NCBI RefSeq assembly: GCF_047219225.1
Contig: NZ_CP178208.1
Location: forward strand, 2,480,001 to 2,544,000
Reading direction: 5' to 3'
Length of the DNA: 64,000 nt
Origin: IMCC45349 sp047219225
Lineage (GTDB): Bacteria > Bacteroidota > Bacteroidia > Flavobacteriales > Flavobacteriaceae
Below are positions 43,842 to 51,477 of the stretch, piece by piece. The translations under genes were made by a program, and so were the position numbers. The first letter of the stretch is position 1; each line of letters starts with the position of its first letter. The notes beneath the pieces are model-generated. The model was not told the DNA's origin, did no database searches, and saw nothing but the letters and a program-made list of their open reading frames with translations.

Positions 43842-44422
43842 GCTAAAGCTTTATCATCGTTGGCAGTATCCCAATCTTTTACAGGAGTTTGCCAATCGCC
43901 ATAACGATACGTTAAATAGTCATCAGTTAATTTTGGAATAGAGTAGCTGTAGTCTTTAAAATCTACTTTAGAAAAAGATTCGTAGAATTTACTAGGAACA
44001 AATTTCTTTTTATTAGCAATTTCCCAGTAGCTGTTATCTTCATGAGGATATTTAATAAAGACATCTAAACAAACAGCGCCTTTAATTAATCCGAAAAAAC
44101 GTTTTTCTCTAATTTTAATCATTCTAAGATTCCCTTTTTTAAAAGGTGTATCTTCTTTTTCAAAATATCTTGTTTTTACTCTGTAATTAGCTTTTTTTAG
44201 TGCAGCGTATAATTGTTTTAATTTTGATTGCTGACTTACCATCATTGATACATCAATATCGTCATCCCAAGGCAATAAACGATTTTCACGTCTTATTCCT
44301 AAAAGTGTTCCACCTTCAAGCCAATATTCGATATTACATTCGTCAAAGATTTTTGCAGCGTTTTCAAGCATTCTTTCGGCAATTTCTTTATTTTTTCCTT
44401 CAAGTGTAATATCGTAAGCCAT
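43838..44422 (-). CDS. LicD-family phosphotransferase
   Basis: A 194-residue LicD-like protein: CNIEYWLEGGTLLGIRRENRLLPWDDDIDVSM (about residues 29-61) has the GG(T/S)LLG and WDDDxD metal-binding motifs of the family, a nucleotidyltransferase-like fold. Members transfer phosphocholine or other phospho-alcohols from a CDP-linked donor to glycans. Together with a LicC-like and a TagD-like gene this points to phospho-head-group decoration of LPS. It is short compared with the H. influenzae-type enzyme, and lacks a clear membrane segment. Confidence 0.87.
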   Translation of the reverse strand: MAYDITLEGKNKEIAERMLENAAKIFDECNIEYWLEGGTLLGIRRENRLLPWDDDIDVSMMVSQQSKLKQLYAALKKANYRVKTRYFEKEDTPFKKGNLRMIKIREKRFFGLIKGAVCLDVFIKYPHEDNSYWEIANKKKFVPSKFYESFSKVDFKDYSYSIPKLTDDYLTYRYGDWQTPVKDWDTANDDKALA

Positions 44423-44424
44423 AG

Positions 44425-44802
44425 TTATAGGTTGTTATCTAGAAATGTTTTTAAAACGTTTAAATCTTCATTTTTCTTAAACCAAAGTGTTGGAATATTT
44501 ACTGATCTTGCAGCATTTGATGCTTCTTCATTATGCTCAAAATAAACAACTTCATTAATATTTAGGTTAAAATGGTTTAATAATTGGGAGAAATAATCCG
44601 AATCTGTTTTATTTGGTTTGTGAGCTAAACTAAAAACAGGATAAGGCATATTTGTTATACCAAACTTAACTCTTTCATCGTCGTTAGCATTTGTAACAAT
44701 AATTTTGTTATTAGGATATGAATCTAGCAAAACTTTCATTTTTATATCTACACCATCCTCTTTAACAAAAGAATTCCAAGCGTCAACAAGAATTGTTTTC
44801 AT
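44425..44802 (-). CDS. Degenerate HAD-like protein
   Basis: A 125-residue HAD-fold protein with no cap domain. Motif I reads ILVDAWNSFV, keeping one Asp (D7) but with Trp in place of the second catalytic Asp. Motif II is IIVTNAN, a lysine is present (HKPNK), and motif IV reads VVYFEHNEEASNAA with Glu-His instead of an acidic pair. A classical phosphatase activity is therefore doubtful. It ends 2 bp before the LicD-like gene and follows dapD by 12 bp on the same strand. Confidence 0.72.
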   Translation of the reverse strand: MKTILVDAWNSFVKEDGVDIKMKVLLDSYPNNKIIVTNANDDERVKFGITNMPYPVFSLAHKPNKTDSDYFSQLLNHFNLNINEVVYFEHNEEASNAARSVNIPTLWFKKNEDLNVLKTFLDNNL

Positions 44803-44814
44803 AATACTAAGGTT

Positions 44815-45630
44815 TTAAACAGCTACATCATATTCACGTAAAGCATCATTTAAAGATGTTTTCTTATTGGTGCTCTCTTTTCGTTTTCCAATAATTAAAG
44901 CACAAGGCACTTGGTATTCACCAGCAGCAAATTTTTTGGTGTAACTACCAGGAATTACAACCGATCTTGGAGGTACATTACCTTTCATTTCTATTGGTTC
45001 ATCACTAGTAACGTCAATAATTTTTGTACTCATAGTTAATACAACATTAGCACCAAGAACAGCTTCTTTACCAACTCTTACACCTTCTACAACAATACAT
45101 CTTGAGCCAATAAATGCTCCATCTTCAATAATTACTGGAGCAGCTTGTAAAGGTTCTAATACACCACCAATTCCAACACCTCCAGATAAATGTACATTTT
45201 TCCCTATTTGTGCACAACTACCTACAGTTGCCCAAGTATCTACCATAGTGCCTTCGTCAACATAAGCTCCAATATTTACATAGCTAGGCATTAGTATAGT
45301 TCCTGCAGAGATATAAGCACCATGTCTTGCAACAGCATGAGGAACAACTCTAATTCCTTTTTCAGCATAACCAGTTTTTAAAGGGATTTTATCATGAAAT
45401 TCTAAAGGACCAGCTTCTATTGTTTCCATTTTTTGAATTGGGAAATATAAAACAACACCCTTTTTAACCCATTCGTTTACTTGCCAACCATCGGCTGTTG
45501 GTTCTGCTACTCGTAATTCACCTAGATCTAAAAGGTTAATAACTTCTCTAATAGCATTAATAGTATCTTCATTTTTTAATAATTCTCTATTACCCCAAGC
45601 GGCTTCTATTGTAGTTTTTAAGTTGTTCAT
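44815..45630 (-). CDS. dapD: Tetrahydrodipicolinate N-succinyltransferase
   Basis: A 271-residue DapD, which makes N-succinyl-2-amino-6-ketopimelate in the succinylase route to meso-DAP and lysine. It has an N-terminal helical domain and a left-handed beta-helix of hexapeptide repeats (about 100-230: VPHAVARHGAYISAGTILMP, GAYVDEGTMVDTWATVGSCA, GVGIGGVLEP). A TATATTTG -7 element precedes it (45650-45657). LysA of the same pathway is at 14425-15630. Confidence 0.96.
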   Translation of the reverse strand: MNNLKTTIEAAWGNRELLKNEDTINAIREVINLLDLGELRVAEPTADGWQVNEWVKKGVVLYFPIQKMETIEAGPLEFHDKIPLKTGYAEKGIRVVPHAVARHGAYISAGTILMPSYVNIGAYVDEGTMVDTWATVGSCAQIGKNVHLSGGVGIGGVLEPLQAAPVIIEDGAFIGSRCIVVEGVRVGKEAVLGANVVLTMSTKIIDVTSDEPIEMKGNVPPRSVVIPGSYTKKFAAGEYQVPCALIIGKRKESTNKKTSLNDALREYDVAV

Positions 45631-45649
45631 CTCTTTAAATAATTTTCAA

Positions 45650-45657
45650 CAAATATA
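45650..45657 (-). promoter_or_regulatory. dapD -7 element TATATTTG
   Basis: A perfect TAnnTTTG match on the minus strand, 19 nt before the dapD ATG at 45630. Confidence 0.55.
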
Positions 45658-45784
45658 AACCTATAATTGTTTAGTAGAAGATTTAAAAAGGATAAAAAAT
45701 AGAATTTATGTGACTTTAATATAAGTTGTGTGTCTTAATAAATGAAAGACAATAATGTTAAAATAGATTGTTGTTTTTTGTTTT

Positions 45785-45877
45785 TAGATTGATTGAATAT
45801 ATTTAGTTAGAACGGATTAATAGCAAGTAACGTTCTCTAACTTTAACTCTCTTGTTAAACTAAGAGAGTTTTTTTAT
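45785..45877 (+). ncRNA. Candidate small RNA 1 (hairpin plus terminator)
   Basis: No ORF fits this stretch. After a near-consensus TAGATTGA (45785-45792) a hairpin forms from GTTAGAACG (45806-45814) and CGTTCTCTAAC (45831-45841), followed at once by a 9-bp terminator stem (45845-45853 with 45862-45870) and a T run. This is the layout of a short independent transcript. It may instead be the leader of something I do not see. Confidence 0.4.
45845..45877 (+). terminator. Terminator of candidate small RNA 1
   Basis: AACTCTCTT pairs exactly with AAGAGAGTT across an 8-nt loop and is followed by seven T residues. Confidence 0.85.
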
Positions 45878-45944
45878 GACTATGTGACCTATTTTAAAAG
45901 CAAGTGTCTAAATAATTGAAATGTAACATTAACCTTTAACTTTT

Positions 45945-46042
45945 TACATTTGTTTGGTTGGTTAGTAGGATTTGTTTGAAGGGTTATGAAAAGGATTGAT
46001 GTTCGACTAACAATAAGGCTGTCTTTTTAAGATAGCCTTTTT
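45945..46042 (+). ncRNA. Candidate small RNA 2 (promoter, hairpin, terminator)
   Basis: A perfect -7 element TACATTTG (45945-45952) is followed by about 85 nt with no ORF, a possible closing stem GGTTAGT / ACTAAC (45961-46012), and a terminator at 46015-46042. Together with candidate 1 it fills most of the 448-bp gap between dapD and ruvX. It could belong to a known flavobacterial ncRNA family such as Flavo-1, which I cannot test. Confidence 0.45.
46015..46042 (+). terminator. Terminator of candidate small RNA 2
   Basis: AAGGCTGTCTT (46015-46025) pairs with AAGATAGCCTT (46029-46039), one G-U, 3-nt loop, T run after. Confidence 0.88.
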
Positions 46043-46064
46043 TATGTTTTTGGTATGTAAATTG

Positions 46065-46072
46065 TACTTTTG
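46065..46072 (+). promoter_or_regulatory. ruvX -7 element TACTTTTG
   Basis: A perfect match ending 6 nt before the ATG at 46079, so the transcript would start at or next to the start codon. The in-frame TTG at 46070 overlaps the element and is not a start. Confidence 0.6.
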
Positions 46073-46078
46073 CAGCAT

Positions 46079-46489
46079 ATGGGAAGAATTTTAGCTATAG
46101 ATTTTGGAAAAGTAAGAACAGGTTTAGCTGTTACTGATGAATTACAGATTATCGCATCAGGATTAACAACTGTTAATACAAAAGAGTTGATTCCTTTTTT
46201 AAAGGAATATATATCAAAAGAATCTGTTGAGTTATTTGTAATTGGTCTGCCTAAGCAAATGAACAATGAAGCATCCGAGAGTGAAGCCTTAATAGCTCCT
46301 TTTATTAACAAATTAGAAACTCAAATTCCAAACATACCAATAAAACGTATTGATGAACGTTTTACATCAAAGATGGCTTTTCAAACTATGATAGATAGTG
46401 GTTTAAAGAAAAAACAAAGACAAAATAAAGCCTTAGTTGATGAAATAAGTGCAACCATAATTTTGCAAAGTTATTTATATAGCAAATAA
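46079..46489 (+). CDS. ruvX: RuvX/YqgF-family putative pre-16S rRNA nuclease
   Basis: A 136-residue RNase H-fold protein: GRILAIDFGKVRTGLAVTD (first catalytic Asp), FVIGLPKQMNNEASE, IKRIDERFTS (catalytic Glu region) and VDEISATIIL (last Asp). The family was named as a Holliday-junction resolvase and is now linked to 16S rRNA 5' maturation. The size matches the family. It probably begins leaderless at 46079. It is followed by def, which has its own promoter. Confidence 0.93.
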   Translation: MGRILAIDFGKVRTGLAVTDELQIIASGLTTVNTKELIPFLKEYISKESVELFVIGLPKQMNNEASESEALIAPFINKLETQIPNIPIKRIDERFTSKMAFQTMIDSGLKKKQRQNKALVDEISATIILQSYLYSK

Positions 46490-46525
46490 TGTGTTAACTA
46501 TTATATGTAAACACATAAAGAATTG

Positions 46526-46533
46526 TACTTTTG
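46526..46533 (+). promoter_or_regulatory. def -7 element TACTTTTG
   Basis: A perfect TAnnTTTG match within AATTGTACTTTTGYAGC, the same context as the ruvX element at 46065. It lies 22 nt before the def ATG. Confidence 0.55.
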
Positions 46534-46555
46534 TAGCCTTAAAAAATTAAAGTAA

Positions 46556-47146
46556 ATGATATTACCAATTGTAGCATATGGCGATCCTGTCCTAAGAAAA
46601 AAAGGAAAAGAAATTACTAAGGATTATCCAAATTTAGATAAGCTGTTAGAGAATATGTACGAAACTATGTATGGAGCTTATGGTGTAGGTTTAGCGGCAC
46701 CACAAATTGGATTGCCTATTAGGATTTTTTTAGTTGACACATCACCTTTTGCAGATGATGAATCGTTAACTAAAGAAGAGCAGGAGCAGTTACAAAATTT
46801 TAAAAGAACATTTATTAACGCTGAAATATTGGAAGAAGAGGGAGATGAATGGGCTTTTAATGAAGGTTGTTTAAGTATTCCAAATGTTAGAGAAGATGTG
46901 TTTAGAAAACCAGTGGTAAAAATTAAGTATCAAGATGAGAATTTTGAAACACATACCGAAGAGTTTGACGGTTTATTAGCACGTGTAATCCAACATGAGT
47001 ACGACCATATTGAAGGTGTGTTGTTTACAGATAAAATTTCAAGTTTTAAAAAACGCTTAATAAAAGGTAAGTTAGCCAATATATCAAAAGGGAAAATAAG
47101 CATTGATTATAGAATGCGTTTTCCTGATGCAAAAAAGAAGAGATAA
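46556..47146 (+). CDS. def: Peptide deformylase
   Basis: A 196-residue peptide deformylase that removes the formyl group from nascent N-terminal Met. The three motifs are GVGLAAPQIG (about 44-53), EGCLSIP (metal Cys) and QHEYDHIEG (HExxH metal site). An acidic insertion of about 20 residues (around 75-95) between motifs is common in Bacteroidota enzymes. It is upstream of the DUF5606 gene and downstream of ruvX, a conserved order in Flavobacteria. Confidence 0.96.
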   Translation: MILPIVAYGDPVLRKKGKEITKDYPNLDKLLENMYETMYGAYGVGLAAPQIGLPIRIFLVDTSPFADDESLTKEEQEQLQNFKRTFINAEILEEEGDEWAFNEGCLSIPNVREDVFRKPVVKIKYQDENFETHTEEFDGLLARVIQHEYDHIEGVLFTDKISSFKKRLIKGKLANISKGKISIDYRMRFPDAKKKR

Positions 47147-47205
47147 TATTTTGATAACATGGGCAAACAAAAGATATTTGCCGCTTAATAACATAAAATA
47201 GACTA

Positions 47206-47631
47206 ATGGGTTTAGAAAATATTTTAGCTATAGCTCAAAAACCAGGATTATTTAAACTGGTTACACAAACTAGAACAGGATTTATTGCAGAATCATTAAT
47301 TGATGGAAAACGTATATCAGTTAATATTAGAAGCAATGTGAGTTTGTTAAGTGAAATAGCTATTTATACACTTTCTGAAGAAGTACCTTTAAGAGAAGTG
47401 TTTAAAAAGATAAAGGAAAAAGAAAATGGAGAAGCTACAAGTATTAGTCATAAAGACAGTAAAGATGTTTTAGAAGAATACTTTTTTGCTGTTTTACCAG
47501 ATTATGATGAGGATAGAGTATATCCAAGTGATATTAAAAAAGTAGTACGTTGGTATAACTTATTACAACAAAACAATTTGCTTGACTTACTTGAGGAGCA
47601 AGAAGAAGTAACAGCAGACGAAGAAGAATAA
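47206..47631 (+). CDS. DUF5606 family protein
   Basis: A 141-residue protein starting MGLENILAIAQKPGLFKLV, the hallmark of the Bacteroidota-specific DUF5606 family. The first 50 residues look like a small beta-barrel (TRTGFIAESLIDGKRISV), followed by a helical acidic region (ELSEEVPLREVFKKI-like segment) and an acidic tail. It is conserved downstream of def, but no function is known to me. A terminator follows. Confidence 0.88.
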   Translation: MGLENILAIAQKPGLFKLVTQTRTGFIAESLIDGKRISVNIRSNVSLLSEIAIYTLSEEVPLREVFKKIKEKENGEATSISHKDSKDVLEEYFFAVLPDYDEDRVYPSDIKKVVRWYNLLQQNNLLDLLEEQEEVTADEEE

Positions 47632-47662
47632 AAAAAAGCAGCTAATAAAAGCTGCTTTTTTT
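47632..47662 (+). terminator. Terminator after the DUF5606 gene
   Basis: AAAAAAGCAGCT (47632-47643) and its exact complement (47650-47661) form a 12-bp stem with a 6-nt loop and T run. Confidence 0.92.
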
Positions 47663-47715
47663 AGGTTAATGTTTAGAGGTAGATTAAAATAATCTAATTC
47701 AATTATAAAAAATAG

Positions 47716-47742
47716 AAGGGGAAAATAGTTCCCCTTTTATTT
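47716..47742 (+). terminator. Second hairpin terminator in the gene-free gap
   Basis: AAGGGGAA pairs with TTCCCCTT across 5 nt, then T-rich sequence. It lies 54 bp after the first terminator with no ORF between. The rest of 47743-47952 shows no gene. Confidence 0.7.
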
Positions 47743-47952
47743 TTGAAACTTTGTTAATAGTATTCTTTAATCCCTCTAAAATATAATAGCTAAAGTTTCA
47801 TATAAAATTATACTCTTGAAAGTATGATTTTATACTGAGGACAAAAATAAGGTTTTTAACTTGTTAGTAGTTAGTGTTTTAAATTATTTTATTAACAATT
47901 TTAATGCTAATATTTAATAACCTTAAAAATTTATAATTACAAACACTTACTT

Positions 47953-47960
47953 TAAATTTG
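47953..47960 (+). promoter_or_regulatory. MATE gene -7 element TAAATTTG
   Basis: A perfect TAnnTTTG match ending 5 nt before the GTG start at 47966. Confidence 0.55.
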
Positions 47961-47965
47961 CCAAC

Positions 47966-49348
47966 GTGTTAGCAAACTATACAAAAGAATTTAGTTATAA
48001 TTGGAAATTAGCTGCTCCAGTAATCTTGGGTATGTTAGGACATACCTTTGTGAGTTTAATTGACAATATTATGGTAGGGCAATTAGGCTCTGCCGAATTA
48101 GCTGCTGTGTCTTTAGGAAATAGTTTTGTTTTTATAGCTATGTCATTAGGTATAGGGTTTTCAACAGCCATTACACCTTTAATTGCTGAAGCTGATTCAG
48201 AAAATAATTTCTCCAGAGGTAAATCTTCATTCAAGCATGGTTTGTTTTTATGTACAGTATTAAGTGTGTTGCTATTTGGATTAATACTATTAGCTAAACC
48301 TTTAATGTACTTAATGAAACAACCGGAAGAGGTGGTTGAATTAGCAATTCCGTATCTAGACTTAGTTGCATTCTCATTAATTCCACTAATAATATTTCAA
48401 GGGTTTAAGCAGTTTAGTGATGGGTTGTCAATGACAAAATATCCTATGTATGCAACTATTTTAGCCAATGTTATAAATGTTGCTTTAAACTATGTTTTAA
48501 TATTTGGTAAGTTTGGTTTTCCAGAAATGGGAATAGTAGGAGCTGCAGTTGGGACTTTAGCATCTAGATTTGTGATGTTGTTTTATTTATGGTGGTTATT
48601 AACCAAAAAAGAAAAATCAAGAGCTTACGTTACTAATATTAAGTTTTTTGTATTGCATAATAGGATGATAAAAAAAATTATCAATCTTGGTTTTCCAAGT
48701 GCAATGCAAATGTTTTTTGAAGTAGCTATTTTTACTGGCGCTATTTGGTTAAGTGGTTTACTTGGTAAGAATGCTCAAGCAGCTAATCAAATTGCGTTAA
48801 ACTTATCTTCAATGACTTTCATGGTTGCTATGGGATTGAGTGTTGCAGCTATGATTAGAGTTGGAAATCAAAAAGGATTAAAGAATTTTAAGGAATTAAG
48901 ACGAATAGCAATGTCTATTTTTTTATTAGGTGTTAACTTAGCTTTTGTTTTCGCATTATTCTTTTTAGTATTTCATCAACATTTACCAAAATTCTATGTT
49001 AGCTTAGACGATCCTATAAATGCTTTAGATAATGCAGAAGTTGTGAAAATAGCAGCAAAATTATTATTAGCATCAGCAATTTTTCAATTAAGCGATAGTA
49101 TTCAAGTTATTATTTTAGGTGCTTTAAGAGGATTACAAGATGTAAGAATTCCAACCGTAATTACTTTTATTTCGTATTGGGTAATTGGGTTTCCTGTGAG
49201 CTACTTTTTAGGTAAAGAAGAGGCTTATGGCAGTTTTGGTATATGGCTTGGGCTATTAGTAGGATTAACATCCGCTGCAATTTTATTATACCTTAGATTT
49301 AATTATCTTTCAAAACGATTAATAATACAAGAAGAAAATACAATTTAA
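47966..49348 (+). CDS. MATE family efflux transporter (GTG start)
   Basis: A 460-residue MATE transporter with twelve predicted helices in two related halves. Typical motifs are APVILGMLGHTFVSLIDNIMVGQLG near the N-terminus and GAAVGTLASRF at the end of the first half. It probably exports cationic drugs or metabolites by Na+ or H+ antiport. The start is GTG at 47966: no ATG lies before the first helix, and the -7 element ends 5 nt upstream, so translation is probably leaderless. Confidence 0.93.
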   Translation: MLANYTKEFSYNWKLAAPVILGMLGHTFVSLIDNIMVGQLGSAELAAVSLGNSFVFIAMSLGIGFSTAITPLIAEADSENNFSRGKSSFKHGLFLCTVLSVLLFGLILLAKPLMYLMKQPEEVVELAIPYLDLVAFSLIPLIIFQGFKQFSDGLSMTKYPMYATILANVINVALNYVLIFGKFGFPEMGIVGAAVGTLASRFVMLFYLWWLLTKKEKSRAYVTNIKFFVLHNRMIKKIINLGFPSAMQMFFEVAIFTGAIWLSGLLGKNAQAANQIALNLSSMTFMVAMGLSVAAMIRVGNQKGLKNFKELRRIAMSIFLLGVNLAFVFALFFLVFHQHLPKFYVSLDDPINALDNAEVVKIAAKLLLASAIFQLSDSIQVIILGALRGLQDVRIPTVITFISYWVIGFPVSYFLGKEEAYGSFGIWLGLLVGLTSAAILLYLRFNYLSKRLIIQEENTI

Positions 49349-49351
49349 TAT

Positions 49352-49579
49352 ATGGAACTTCCTAAATTTATACTTGGTGACAATACAGATTTACCAAATG
49401 CTATTTTTGTTATACATACTGAATTTCCTAGGTTTATTATAAATCTTGAAAATGATGAAATTGAATGGTTAGAAGATTTCGATCAGCATGATGAAAAAGA
49501 ACTTGTTAATGAAACAGAAATTGTAATTAGAGAAGCTTCAGAATTTTATGATAGAGAAGTTTCTAGATATAATGATTAA
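49352..49579 (+). CDS. Small acidic hypothetical protein
   Basis: A 75-residue protein, strongly acidic in its second half (EIEWLEDFDQHDEKELVNE), without membrane segment or signal. The start FILGDNTDLPNAIFVIHTEFPRFIINL suggests a small alpha/beta domain. It begins 3 bp after the MATE stop and ends 9 bp before the PAP2 gene, so it belongs to the same operon and is probably real. I recall similar short proteins in Flavobacteriaceae but no named function. Confidence 0.75.
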   Translation: MELPKFILGDNTDLPNAIFVIHTEFPRFIINLENDEIEWLEDFDQHDEKELVNETEIVIREASEFYDREVSRYND

Positions 49580-49588
49580 TCCTCCTGT

Positions 49589-50161
49589 ATGCTAGAACAA
49601 TTATTACAATACGATACAGAGCTATTTTTATATTTAAATAACCTAGGTACACCTGCTTGGGATAATTTTTGGCTTATTGTTACTGATAAGTTAACATTTG
49701 TGCCGCTTTACGCAATATTACTATTCCTTATTTATAAAAAGTTTGGTGTAAAAACATTATTGTTGTTAATAGTAGTGATTGCTGCTATGATTACGTTTAC
49801 AGACCAAATAACAAACTTGTTTAAACATGGTTTTGAACGTTCTAGACCTTGTAGGGAAGAGGCAGGTCTTCAAGAAATGATGAGGTATATAGCAGTACGA
49901 TGTGGTAGGTATGGATTCTTTTCTGGGCATTCTTCAAACTCTATGGCAGCAGCTGTTTTTGCAGGATTATTGTTTAAACCTTATTATAAACGATTACTAA
50001 TTATCCTTATTATTTGGAGTCTAATTGTTGCTTATAGTAGAATTTATGTTGGTGTACATTACCCTTTAGATATTGTTTGTGGATTAACTTTTGGAGCTTT
50101 AGCAGGTTATTTATTTTATAGAATACAAATATTACTTAGGAAGCGATTCATTTCTGAGTAG
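49589..50161 (+). CDS. PAP2 superfamily lipid phosphatase
   Basis: A 190-residue integral membrane phosphatase with six helices. The three PAP2 motifs are KHGFERSRPC (KxxxxxxRP), GFFSGHSSN (PSGH-type) and SRIYVGVHYPLDI (SRxxxxxHxxxD). Substrates in this group include undecaprenyl pyrophosphate, phosphatidylglycerol phosphate and lipid A. Its 3' end overlaps the convergent LAB_N gene by 30 bp. The substrate is not resolvable here. Confidence 0.92.
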   Translation: MLEQLLQYDTELFLYLNNLGTPAWDNFWLIVTDKLTFVPLYAILLFLIYKKFGVKTLLLLIVVIAAMITFTDQITNLFKHGFERSRPCREEAGLQEMMRYIAVRCGRYGFFSGHSSNSMAAAVFAGLLFKPYYKRLLIILIIWSLIVAYSRIYVGVHYPLDIVCGLTFGALAGYLFYRIQILLRKRFISE

Positions 50162-50761
50162 AACTATATTTCTAATATAAATTATTATTCCAAAGAGATG
50201 AGATATAATTAAAACAATATCATTTCTCATTACGCCATAGATTAATATTAAGGTAGCACCAAATAAACTTAAATACCAAAACCCTTTTGGTAAAGTAGAA
50301 ACGTTGGTTTTTTCTGAATACAACCATTGATACACAAAGCGCAGTGTAAATATTACTTGTGCAATGATGCCTAAAGCTAGAAGGTTTGAGGAGATTTCTG
50401 TTTTAGATAAAAAAGTTTGACTAAGGTAACTTAAATGTGTAGCTAAGTAAAAAACGGTTGTTACTGGAATAAAAATAACAAACCACCTAATAGCTAGTGG
50501 AATGGTTAACCATTTATTTTGTAACTGTAAATTACGAACATAAATAAAGTAGGTAATGAGTTGTCCAAACATAATGGCGAAATCATTTTGTAGAAACCCA
50601 TAAATAAACAACAATATGGAAGCAATGATGCTTAACGACCAAAAAAGTGTAGGAGTAATTACCTTACGTTGTTTTTCGGATGCTAACCATTGAATTATCA
50701 ATCTGGATGAAAATAATATTTGCGCTAAAAAACCAATGCTATAAATAAATAAGTCTTGCAT
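50132..50761 (-). CDS. Double LAB_N (lipid A biosynthesis N-terminal domain) membrane protein
   Basis: A 209-residue membrane protein containing two copies of the LpxB N-terminal-like (LAB_N) domain: FLAQILFSSRLIIQWLASEK (about 12-31) and AQVIFTLRFVYQWLYSEK (about 132-149), each followed by helices ending FIYVRNL or IIYIRNI. There is no LpxB catalytic part. Its ATG overlaps the GT2 stop (TAATG), which suggests the two act together, probably on a polyprenyl-phosphate-linked sugar. The function is inferred from that pairing. Confidence 0.87.
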   Translation of the reverse strand: MQDLFIYSIGFLAQILFSSRLIIQWLASEKQRKVITPTLFWSLSIIASILLFIYGFLQNDFAIMFGQLITYFIYVRNLQLQNKWLTIPLAIRWFVIFIPVTTVFYLATHLSYLSQTFLSKTEISSNLLALGIIAQVIFTLRFVYQWLYSEKTNVSTLPKGFWYLSLFGATLILIYGVMRNDIVLIISHLFGIIIYIRNIVLLRNESLPK

Positions 50762-51474
50762 TAGTTTTTCTTTTGTACGGTGTAATTAATATACTTTCGT
50801 TTCATCCATAAATACACAAAACAATCTATTAATGGACCAATAAGTCTGTTCCAAACTCCAAACTTAGATTTTCCAGCAATTCGAGGATAATGATTAATAG
50901 GAACTTGTTTAACATTCCCGTTTTGCAATAAAATCATTGCAGGAAGAAAACGATGTAATCCTTTAAACATTGGGATGTTTTGTGCGCTTTTGGTTTTCAT
51001 GATTTTTAAAGGACAACCAGTATCATGCATATCATCTTTTGTAAAAGCTCTCCTTACACTGTTAGCTGTTTTCGAAGATAGTTTTTTTATAAAACTATCT
51101 TTTCTGTTATTTCTATAACCAGTAACTAAATCGTAGTTGTCACAAAATTCTAGTAGTTTATTAAAGTCTTTTGGATCAGTTTGTAAGTCAGCGTCAATAT
51201 AACCTATAAATGTTGTGTTACAATTATCAAATCCAGCTTTTATAGCTGCACTTAAGCCATAATTTTTTTTTAATTGAATAAAGTTAAATATGTTATTTCT
51301 TTCGCAAATTTCTTCTATTAACGCTTGACTTATATCTGTTGAGCCATCATTTATTAATAAAATTTTCGTTTTCTTGATTGCAACTTCAGAAAAGGATAAG
51401 AGTTCCTTTTCTAAGCGGAATAAGTTGTCTTCCTCATTATAAATAGGGACAATAATAGTTAACTGGAAGTCCAT
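50761..51474 (-). CDS. Family 2 glycosyltransferase, dolichyl-phosphate-mannose-synthase-like
   Basis: A 237-residue GT2 of the DPM1/ArnC type: IIVPIYNEEDNLFRLEKEL, ILLINDGSTD, and FIGYIDADLQTDPKDF (DxD-type). There is no C-terminal membrane part, and the coupled LAB_N protein could provide it, acting as a flippase or anchor. It likely transfers a sugar to undecaprenyl phosphate. Clustering with PAP2 supports an envelope lipid-linked sugar pathway. It starts 3 bp after meaB. Confidence 0.88.
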   Translation of the reverse strand: MDFQLTIIVPIYNEEDNLFRLEKELLSFSEVAIKKTKILLINDGSTDISQALIEEICERNNIFNFIQLKKNYGLSAAIKAGFDNCNTTFIGYIDADLQTDPKDFNKLLEFCDNYDLVTGYRNNRKDSFIKKLSSKTANSVRRAFTKDDMHDTGCPLKIMKTKSAQNIPMFKGLHRFLPAMILLQNGNVKQVPINHYPRIAGKSKFGVWNRLIGPLIDCFVYLWMKRKYINYTVQKKN

Positions 51475-51477
51475 GAG

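Noticed and set aside
45731..45751. Small hairpin TGTCTT/AAGACA upstream of dapD
   Set aside because: Only 6 bp, AT-rich and without a T run; likely chance.
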